From Anaeramoeba ignava (lineage: Eukaryota; Metamonada; Anaeramoebidae), in contig JAPDFW010000141.1 in the NCBI GenBank assembly GCA_028826165.1, positions 56,901-120,900 of the forward strand: a stretch of DNA of 64,000 nucleotides, in the 5' to 3' direction. Positions 55,301 to 64,000 of the stretch are shown piece by piece (the stretch's first letter is position 1; each line of letters opens with the position of its first letter). A program made the position numbers and the translations under genes. Below the pieces are notes generated by a model. That model made no database searches, had not been told where the DNA came from, and was given only the letters and a program-made list of their open reading frames with translations.

Positions 55301-58020
55301 CATTTATCTAACATAAAATAATATAAATAAAATATAAATATAATTATTAATATAAATATTAATTAAATCTAATTTCAAAAAAAAATAATTAATTTGATAA
55401 ATATTTATTTCTTTTTTCTTTTTTTTTTTGGATTATGAATAAATTTAAATTTAAATTAATAATAAATTATTATTGAAATAAAAAAATAAAGAAATAAAAA
55501 AGAAATAAAAGAGTTTTGAATAATTTCTATTTATTTATTTACTATTTTTTTTTTAAAATCAAAATTTGTTTAATTATTAATAATTATTTTTTTGTTTTAT
55601 TTTTTTGTTTTTTAGAATTTAAAGATATTAATTAGAATTAAAAAAAAAGAATAAAAAAGAAATTTGAATAAAAAATCCATTTTTTTCTTGTAAGAGATTT
55701 ATTTTATATTATAAATAAATGAAAAGAAAGAAAAATTCATTTTTTATTTTGAAATTTAAATTTGAAAAAAAAGAAAATAAATTTGATATTTTTATTTTTC
55801 TTTTTCTTATTGGAATTTAAATTAAAACAAAATTTAATAAAGAAAAATTGAATAAAATTTATTTTTTTCCTTTATTATTATTATTATTTTGAATAAAAAT
55901 TTCAAATAAATACATATTCATTCATCTTATTCTTTTGTTCTTTTTTTTCTTTTTAAATTTATTAAATTTATTAATATTATTTACAAATAAAGAAAATAAT
56001 ATTTATTCCTTAATTCATTTTAATTCATTTTAATTTTTAAAATTGAAATTAAAAATAAAAAATTATGATAAAAATGAAAATAATCAAAAAAATGAAATAA
56101 TAATAAATTATCTTCTTTTTTTTTAAAAATTTTTACAAAAGAAAAGACAAGATAATAATTTCAAATTCAAAAAATAAAATTGTTTTCTTTTCTTTTCCAA
56201 TTTAATTTAATTTAATTTTAATTTTAATTTTAAGAATTATTTTGTAAAACTTGTTGTTTTTTTTTTGAAAGAAAAAATAAAAAAATTTAAATATAAAAGA
56301 GAAAAGAAAATATTTAAAAAAAAATATAATTCAAATCTTTCTTTTTACATATTTAAATTTTATAAAATAATATCTAATAAATTTTTATTATTTAATTTTT
56401 ATTATTAATATTTTACAGGCTATTTTATTTAATTTTATTTATTATTCAAAAAAAAAGTTTTAGAAAAAAATTCAAAAATTTTTTGTTTTTAATTTCATAA
56501 ATTTTGTTTTCCAAATTAAAAATAAAATGGAAAATTAAATTATTAAATAAAATTTACCACCTATTATTATTATTATTATTATTAGATTTATTTTTAAAAA
56601 TAAAATTTTATTAAAATAAAAAACAATTTAAATTTAAAAAAAATATAATTTTGATTATTATTATTATTTTATTTTTTTTTGGAAATAATTACTCTCTATT
56701 ATTTTTTATTTAAATAAATAAATAATTATTATTATTATTTTGAATAAAGAAAATTAAATTTAAATTTGATTTATTTAATAAAATTGGAAAGAAAAAGAAA
56801 AAGGAAAATAATTTAAATTTTCATTTCAAAAATAAATCAATCAATTATTTTATTTTTCTTTATTTAAATTTGATTTAATATTAAAATAATAATAATAATA
56901 TATTTATTTTTTCTAAGTAAATTTATTAAATAATTTATTCATTTTATTAATCTTGGGAAAAAAAGAAAGAATAAAAATTTTGTTTTGTTTGTTTTTGAAA
57001 ATAAAAATAATCCAAAATTAAATGTAAAATATAGATAATAAAAATATAAATTTTGTTTTTTTTAATTTTTTTATGTGTGTGATTTTTGAAAAAAAAGAAA
57101 AATTAAATAAAACTAATTTTCATTTAATTTCCATTTTCATTTTTCATTATCAAAAACAATAGCAAATAAATTTTATTTTTGAATTGAATTGAATTTAATT
57201 TAAATTTTTTTTTGTTTGGAAAAAAAAAGAAAAGAATAAAATTTTAATTTCTGAATTTAATGTTAATCTTTTGTTAAATAAAAATGAAGTGAATTAAATT
57301 TTGATTTGAATAGAAATAAAATTTTTGTTTATTTTATAAATATTTTTATTTGGAAGAAAGTATATATATATATATATATTGTTATTATTATGTTAAATGA
57401 GTCTCAATTTATTGAAAAAAAAGAAAGAAAATTTTTTTCATTTCTTTGAATAAAATATACATGTGGAAACTCAAATTTCCTATATTAAATTTATTTTCAA
57501 ACACAAAAAAAAACAAAAATGAAATCAAAAAAAAGAAATCAATAAAATTTTCATCTTTCCAAAAAAAAAATTAAATTATTAAGAAGAAATAGAAATTATA
57601 ATAATTTTTTATTTCAAAAATATTTTGAGATCTTAGTTCAAAATATATAATGAAAAATATTAATCAAATTATTATAATTTGGATAAAATATTTTATTTGA
57701 TGAAAGAGATTAGTTTTTCTTGATAATCCTCAATTATTAAATTTGTTTTCTTTTAGAAAAAAATTTCAATATCTAAATTGAAAAATTTTATATAAAAAAA
57801 TTCTAATTTATTAACTAATGTAAAACTTAATATAGATCATTTAATTTTTATTTAATTATTTTTTTTTAGATTTTTTTTAGATCAGGATAATAAGAGATTT
57901 ATTGATTTTTTTTTAAGAAAGAGATCATTTTATTAAATTAAATAATATTTTATAATAATCAAAAAAAAATCAATTTTCATCTTTTGTTTTTTTTCTTTGT
58001 TATTTAGATAATTAATAATT
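52368..58020. other. AT-rich spacer between the inverted arms, no confident gene
   Basis: Homopolymer-rich A/T DNA. A loose motif TTTTACANNCTATTTT recurs around 52968, 53098, 53177, 55175 and 56409. There is a TA dinucleotide run at 57361..57380. No balanced open frame was found. The short coding-like text near 57865..57935 (DQDNKRFIDFFLRKRS) could be a decayed exon. Confidence 0.4.
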
Positions 58021-58029
58021 TACAAAAAA

Positions 58030-58503
58030 AAATTAAAGAAATGATATCTTCTTTTCTGAATAAAATTGATGAATTTATTACAGATATTTCCCTTTATAAT
58101 ATTCATAATTTGGATATTTATTTGATTAAAAATTATTTCATTTTAAGAAGTTTATTATTTTTTTTTCAATTCTTATAGGTAAATTTTTTAGTTTAATTAA
58201 TATTCATTTTTTAACTGAAAATCAATTTGAGAAAATAACTGTAGATATTGGAAAAGAAATTTTAATAACTTTTGAATATAATTTAAATTACAATAGAAAA
58301 GATAAGGAATTATTTGAAAAGTTGTATTTTTTTTTCAATAATTTAATAATAATTTATTTAGAAATGGATTTGATGAATATTCAATTACAAATTATTTGTG
58401 ATTTATCAAGAAAAGGTTTCAATATAATAAAATTAATAATAATTTTTGAATATATAAAAACTGGAAAAAACAATAATTTTTTTTTGATTCAATTCATATT
58501 TTG
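58030..58503 (+). pseudogene. Coding-like remnant in the spacer, family unknown
   Basis: Two plus-strand segments have protein-like composition. One begins MISSFLNKIDEFITDISLYN. The other follows a TTATAG and reads GKFFSLINIHFLTENQFEKI, then LQIICDLSRKGFNIIKLIII. A 29-nt intron starting GTTTAT would join them in frame, which is suspiciously short. Helical, Ile/Leu/Asn-rich, with no recognised motif. It may be a decayed helical-repeat protein or cargo of the palindromic element. Confidence 0.3.
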
Positions 58504-59314
58504 AGGAAAGAATATTTTAAAGGAATAAATAAGAATATAAAGAATAAATCAATAATTTTACATCTAAATGGAAAGACAAAATATCAATTTCTTTAATTGT
58601 TAATGATAAGGATAGAAACTCAATTCAATCATTATTAGATATTTAATTCAAATGTAAATTTAAACTGGATATAAATCATTATATTGAGAAATTTAAAAAG
58701 AGGTTTATAAATAAAAATGATTAAATTTTTTTATGTTTACAGAAAATTATATCATCTCTTTATTCTTGAGTCTTTATACTGTTTAAATAAATATTATTAT
58801 AACTCTCTTAAATTTAAAAACAAATTTTTTTTAACATCATTTATTATCATTATATATATTTAGAATATGAGAAGTGTTTTTTCTATACAAAATATTTTTA
58901 ATCTCAATAAAAATTGATTATAAAATAACTAAAGAAATAATAACTGAAAATAGAATTTGATTTGATTCTTGAAGATTTTTCCATTTTTTTTTGTGTAATA
59001 ATTTATCAATAAACTCTTGTAAAGAAAAAAATATTTTTTTTTTCATTATAAAACAATATTTTTGTCAAATATAATTAATTCACCAAAACAATTCAAATTT
59101 CAATTTATAATAATTATTTTCAAAAAGGGAAAAAAAAACCAAATGAAAAATTGAAGTTTTATAAAAAATGAATTTTATTGTATTACAAGAGAGAAACCAA
59201 AAAAAATGTATAAAATTTGAAAAAAAAAAACAAAAACAAAAACAAAATTTTACAAGAATAAATTTTTTTTGAAATAATTTTTTTTTTGTTTAGTTTTGAA
59301 GTTTTCAATAAAAA
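58504..59314. other. AT-rich stretch, no gene seen
   Basis: Continues the spacer up to the right transposon terminus. Only homopolymer runs and an ACAAAA micro-repeat near 59228. Confidence 0.4.
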
Positions 59315-59420
59315 AAATATGAGTAAATCGCTCAATGTTTCGGTTCTTTTATCTCAATTGGCACAAGCAGGATTTCTTGAGCCGAAATGAGCCTTTTTGA
59401 CCCTTACGTCAACCGAAATC
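59315..59420. repeat. Terminal CG-rich block at inner end of right arm
   Basis: Reverse complement of 51240..51350, starting AAATATGAGTAAATCGCTCA and containing TTTCGGTTC, CAATTGGCACAAGCAGG and TTGAGCCGAAATGAGCC. Outside it the flank is TTTTCAATAAAAA, unrelated to the microsatellite on the other side. Confidence 0.6.
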
Positions 59421-60114
59421 AAATTGATTAATTTATCACACACATTACTCATCTTTTTTGAATAAAAAAATTGCATGAATTTTCATTAATTTTTGGTTAT
59501 CAATTTATTCTATTTTTATAAAGATTTTGCTTTTTTCTTTTTATTTACATTATCCAAAGAAAGATTATCTTTTTATTTTTAATCAAACAATAATTTACAA
59601 ATGATATTTTTCTTTTTTTTTTTTTCAAAATTTACAATTTTTTATTTTTTTTGTTAATTATTTTGCAGTCATTTTTCAGGGATAAACCCGATTTAATTTG
59701 CATTTAAATTTAAATTAATTTTTAGAAATTTTTCTTTTAATTCTTTATTTTTATAAACCCAAAATGATTTTTCATTGTTATTTAGTTATTTAGTTTTTAT
59801 TTTTATTTTAATTTAAATTGAAAAATCCATTTTTGTGAATGAATTTCCAAACAAATTGTTTTTTTTTCATTCCATTCATTTTGATAAAATTTCTTTTTTC
59901 ATCTTTTTTTTCTTGTTTTTCATATTTTTTCCTTATCATTGATTTGAAACCAATCATTATCCATTTTAACATTTTAGGATTATGATAAACTTACCAAGTT
60001 TTTAAAATAATTATATTAAACATTTGCGAAATAGTATCCACAAATTCTGTTCTTTATCATTAACATCAAAAATCCAAAAATTATCTATTTTTTCATTTTC
60101 TACCTAGAATCATT

Positions 60115-61925
60115 TTCATTCCAATTTAATTCCAATTTAATTCCAATTCCAATTCCAATTTAATTTCAATTTAATTCCAATTTAACTCCAATTCAATTCC
60201 AATTTAATTCCAATTTAATTCCAATTTAATTCCAATTTAATTCCAATTTAATTCCAATTTAATTCCAATTCCAATTCCAATTTAATTCCAATTTTATTTT
60301 AATTTTATTTCAATTTTATTTTAATTTTATTTCAATTTTATTTCAATTTTATTCCAATTCAATTTCAATTCAATTTTATTTCAATTTTATTTTAATTTTA
60401 TTTTAATTTTATTTCAATTTAATTCCAATTTCAATTTAATTCCAATTTCAATTTAATTTTATTTCAATTTTATTTCAATTTTATTTCAATTTTATTCCAA
60501 TTTAATTTTAATTTTATTTTAATTTTATTTTAATTTTATTTTAATTTTATTCCAATTTTATTTCAATTTAATTCAAATTTAATTCCAATTTAATTCCAAT
60601 CCAATTCCAATTTAATTCAAATTTAATTCCAATTCAATTCCAATTTAATTCCAATTTAATTCCAATTTAATTCCAATTTAATTCCAATTTAATTCCAATT
60701 CAATTCCAATTTAATTCCAATTTAATTCCAATTCCAATTCAATTCCAATTTTATTTCAATTTAATTCCAATTCAATTCCAATTTAATTCCAATTTAATTC
60801 CAATTCAATTCCAATTTAATTCCAATTTTATTTTAATTTTATTTTAATTTTATTTCAATTTTATTTTAATTTTATTTTAATTTTATTTTAATTTTATTTT
60901 AATTTTATTCCAATTTTATTTTAATTTAATTCAAATTTAATTCCAATTTAATTCCAATTCAATTCCAATTTAATTCCAATTTAATTCCAATTTAATTCCA
61001 ATTTAATTTCAATTTAATTCCAATTCCAATTTAATTCCAATTTAATTTCAATTCTAATTCCAATTCAATTCCAATTCCAATTCAAATTTAATTACAATTA
61101 TAATTCCAATTCAATTCCAATTTAATTCCAATTTAATTCCAATTTAATTCCAATTTAATTCCAATTTAATTCCAATTCCAATTTAATTCCAATTTAATTC
61201 CAATTTAATTCCAATTTAATTTCAATTCAATTCCAATTTAATTCCAATTTAATTTCAATTTAATTCCAATTTAATTCCAATTTTATTCCAATTTAATTCC
61301 AATTTAATTCCAATCCAATTCCAATTTAATTTCAATTTTATTTTAATTTAATTCCAATTTAATTCTTATTCAATTCCAATTTAATTTCAATTTTATTTCA
61401 ATTTAATTTCAATTTTATTTTAATTTTATTTTAATTTTATTTTAATTTTATTTTAATTTTATTTTAATTTTATTTTTATTTTAATTTATTTTTAATTTAA
61501 TTTTATTTCAATTTTATTTCTATTTTATTTTAATTTTATTTTAATTTTATTTTAATTTTATTTCAATTTTATTTTAATTTTATTTCAATTTTATTTCAAT
61601 TTTAATTTCAATTTTATTTTAATTTTATTTCAATTTTATTTCAATTTTATTTCAATTTTATTTCAATTTTTAATTTTATTTCAATTTTATTTTAATTTTA
61701 TTTCAATTTCAATTTTATTTCAATTTTATTTTTAATTTTATTTCAATTTTTATTTCAATTTTATTTCAATTTATTTTATTTCAATTTTATTTTAGTTTTT
61801 ATTTTAATTTTTTAATTTTTTCAATTTTATTTCATTGTTAATTTTATTTCAATTTTTATTTTAAATTCAATTTTTATTTCAATTTTTTTTTTATTTTTTA
61901 TTTTAATTTTATTTCCAATTTTATT
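60115..61925. repeat. 11-bp satellite within the transposon (right arm)
   Basis: CAATTTAATTC units near the inner side grading to CAATTTTATTT units near the transposase leader: the mirror image of 49370..50545 but ~600 bp longer. Confidence 0.9.
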
Positions 61926-62413
61926 TCATTGTTATTGTTGGAATCTTAAATGATACTTTTTGAAATCAATCAAAAGCACAAAACATCCAAGGAAGGAAAA
62001 ATCTTTTCATAATCGAGCGAAAATATATGAAAATGGAAATTAATTCAAAATATCAACAGACAATCACAAGAACTCATTAATACTTATGGAGATATTGTTT
62101 TTATTTCTTCTTGTTCTCTCTAAAAGAAAAAAAATGAAAAAAAAATGAAAAATGAAAAATTTAAATAAAAAAATAAAAAAAATATTCCAAAGAGATCAAA
62201 AACATTAAAGTTAATCCCTACTCAAAGGAAGCAATTTAAAACAAGTTATTGGAGTATTTTTTTAAAAAAAAAAAAATTTTTTTAACATGAATCAAAAAGC
62301 AAAACAAAAGCAAAAATAAATTCTTTTTCATTTTTCATTTTTTTTTAATTTTAAATTTTAAAAATTTTTTTTTAATTTTAAATTTTAAAAATTTTTTTTT
62401 AATTTCTTCACAA

Positions 62414-64000
62414 ATGAATCAAAACGACAAAAATTATCACCACAAACTAAATCAAAATCCATTTCACAATCCATTTCATAATCCATTTCACAATTCAAAT
62501 CAAAATCAAAATCAAAATCAAAATCAAAATCAAAATCAAAATTCAAATCAAAATCAAAATCAAAATCAAAATCAAGTTATGAATCAATTCCAAAATTGGA
62601 TACAAAAATCATTTCAAGATCTCTTACAAAATTCATTTCAAAATCTCAATCAAAATCAAAATTTAAATCAAAATCCATTTCAAAGTTCATTTCAAAGTCC
62701 ATTTCAAAGTTCATTTCAAAGTCCAAGTCCAATTCAAATCCAAACCCCAAGTACAATTCAAATTCAAACTTCAAGCCCGCGTCTAAGTCGAATTCCAAGT
62801 CAAAATCAAAATTTGGTGCGTAGCAATTTTCCATTGAAAAATTCATTTCCAGATTTTTTTGAAAATGAAAATGAAAATGAAAATGAAATTGAAATTGAAA
62901 ATAAATCTCGATCAGTAGATTTATTCAGGGATGAAAGTGAAAATGAAAGTGAAAATGACAATCAAAATCAATTGGAATCATTTAAATTCCAAAATGAGCC
63001 TCCACTTCTCTTTCCAAATTCATTTGAAAGTGAAAAAGAAAATCACAATGAACTCGAATTTCCATTTAAATTTCAAAATCAAAATCAAAAATCAAATTCA
63101 AATTCAAAAATCAAAAATTTAAAAATCAAAAATCAAAATCAAAATCAAAAATCAAAAATCAAAATCAAAATCAAAATCAAAATTTAAATTTAAATCAAAA
63201 ATCAAAATCAAAATCAAAATCAAAATCAAAATCAAAATCAAAAATCAAAAATCAAATTCAAATTCAAAAATCAAAAATCAAAACGAACAACTATTTCAAA
63301 ATTTATTACTAAATTTATTTCAAAATTTATTAATAAATCCATCTCAAAAACAGAGCAGATCTATATCTTTTAAGTGGGCATTTCCTTTCAAGATGATTTT
63401 CAGCATTTAAAATACCCATAAATTCAAGAATTTGAGCAAAATCTTAAACAAGTTTTTGGAAAAGAAAAACTTATAACTTATTATTTTATTAATAATAAAA
63501 AGTAAAAATAGATTCAAATTTTGTTACAATCAATTCCTATGTTTTGTTAAAGAAAATAAAGTAAAAAGAAGGAAATTTTATAAAAATGGAATGCATACGA
63601 TATTATGGAAATGCAAATATATCATCGACCTTAAAGCAAATAATTTCACAAAAAGTTTCAAAATTGTTGACGACCAAATCTTCTTGTGTACGAAGTGTAA
63701 CAAATTTCTGACAATCCGATCCAAATCTAAATTGACAAAACATATTCAGACAGAGTTGCATCAAAATAACAAGAAAAAGAAAGAAAAATTATACAAACAA
63801 AATCAAGTAAAAAGAGTGAACAAAATAGTTACAAAAATACAATATATATTGCACTTGTAAAAAGAAATCGACAGAACTGTTGAAGGCTTATACCACAGAA
63901 AATACGAGGCAAAAAGAAAAAAACATTTTTCAACAAATTATCAATTCTTCAATTGTGGGAAAGGTTCAAATATTTCTATGAGACAAACATTTCATACAAA
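62414..64000 (+). pseudogene. Second, frame-broken copy of the D-D-D transposase (partial)
   Basis: The start ATG and first ~220 residues match the 1168-aa protein with a shorter NQ tract. Near 63085 the Q/N repeat slips frame. Further on, single-base differences (for example an extra A near 63348, missing bases near 63360, 63404 and 63421) keep the frame broken. The C2H2 segment CTKCNKF...KHIQTELH is readable at 63684..63762. The catalytic core lies beyond the window. The lesions are almost all homopolymer length changes, so a sequencing or assembly cause is as likely as real decay. Confidence 0.8.

Larger units (their letters stand above)
59315..64000 (+). repeat. Right arm of the large inverted duplication (runs off the window)
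   Basis: Reverse complement of 47231..51350. 59421..60110 is the unique internal segment, 60115..61925 the satellite, 61926..62413 the leader, and 62414 onward the transposase copy. It is longer than the left arm because of satellite expansion. Many small differences in and around the transposase copy are single-base length changes in A or T runs. Confidence 0.9.

Noticed and set aside
1-64000. tRNA, rRNA or other structured RNA genes
   Set aside because: No T-loop GGTTCRA box paired with a D-stem and no rRNA-like block was found by eye on either strand; a covariance-model scan would be needed to exclude them.

Overview
The window is extremely AT-rich eukaryotic nuclear DNA. Genes have short GT-AG introns ending in T-rich TAG. 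Coding regions carry Asn/Gln-rich tracts, and one protein family combines ankyrin repeats with two BTB domains. A cAMP-receptor-like 7TM protein and a ZUP1-type deubiquitinase are also present. This points to an amoeboid protist with an Anaeramoeba-like or dictyostelid-like style; the assignment is inference from gene content and composition only.

Layout. (1) 0-13.5 kb is a compact gene cluster: a small DPF/NPF-motif protein (minus), a ZUP1/peptidase C78 protease (minus), two ankyrin-BTB-BTB proteins (plus) and a cAMP-receptor-like GPCR (minus, convergent with the second ankyrin gene). Several introns are swollen by AT-rich tandem repeats, and each long intron has its own repeat motif. (2) 13.5-21.3 kb is repeat-rich: about nine copies of a ~144-bp unit, a ~323-bp tandem duplication, a long gene-poor stretch, then about eleven degenerate copies of a ~150-bp unit. 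(3) 21.36-23.71 kb holds a seven-exon gene for a BTB plus ARM/HEAT-like repeat protein. (4) 23.7-34.1 kb is almost gene-free. It holds two isolated 96-nt, phase 0-0 ankyrin exons 8.7 kb apart, with a badly decayed LINE copy between them. (5) 34.5-45 kb is a nested retrotransposon region. A minus-strand APE-type LINE (37.17-44.06 kb) is split by a plus-strand relative (39.27-42.88 kb) with a perfect 15-bp target-site duplication. The decayed copy at 29.1-32.4 kb runs straight through the equivalent point, so it serves as an empty site. (6) 45.4-64.0 kb is dominated by a large inverted duplication of a DNA transposon. One arm carries an intact 1168-aa putative D-D-D transposase. The other arm carries a nearly identical but frame-broken copy that runs off the window. 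Both copies point outward from an ~8-kb AT-rich spacer.

The genes do not form an obvious pathway. The clearest biology is (a) a ubiquitin-related theme (ZUP1-like protease; BTB proteins, which are often cullin-3 adaptors), and (b) TE and satellite dynamics: nested insertion with empty-site proof, transition-biased decay of an old LINE, an 11-bp satellite at both the LINE 3' end and inside the DNA transposon, and a recent head-to-head transposon palindrome. No tRNA, rRNA or CRISPR was recognised. All exon joins were worked out by eye from splice consensus and reading-frame continuity.
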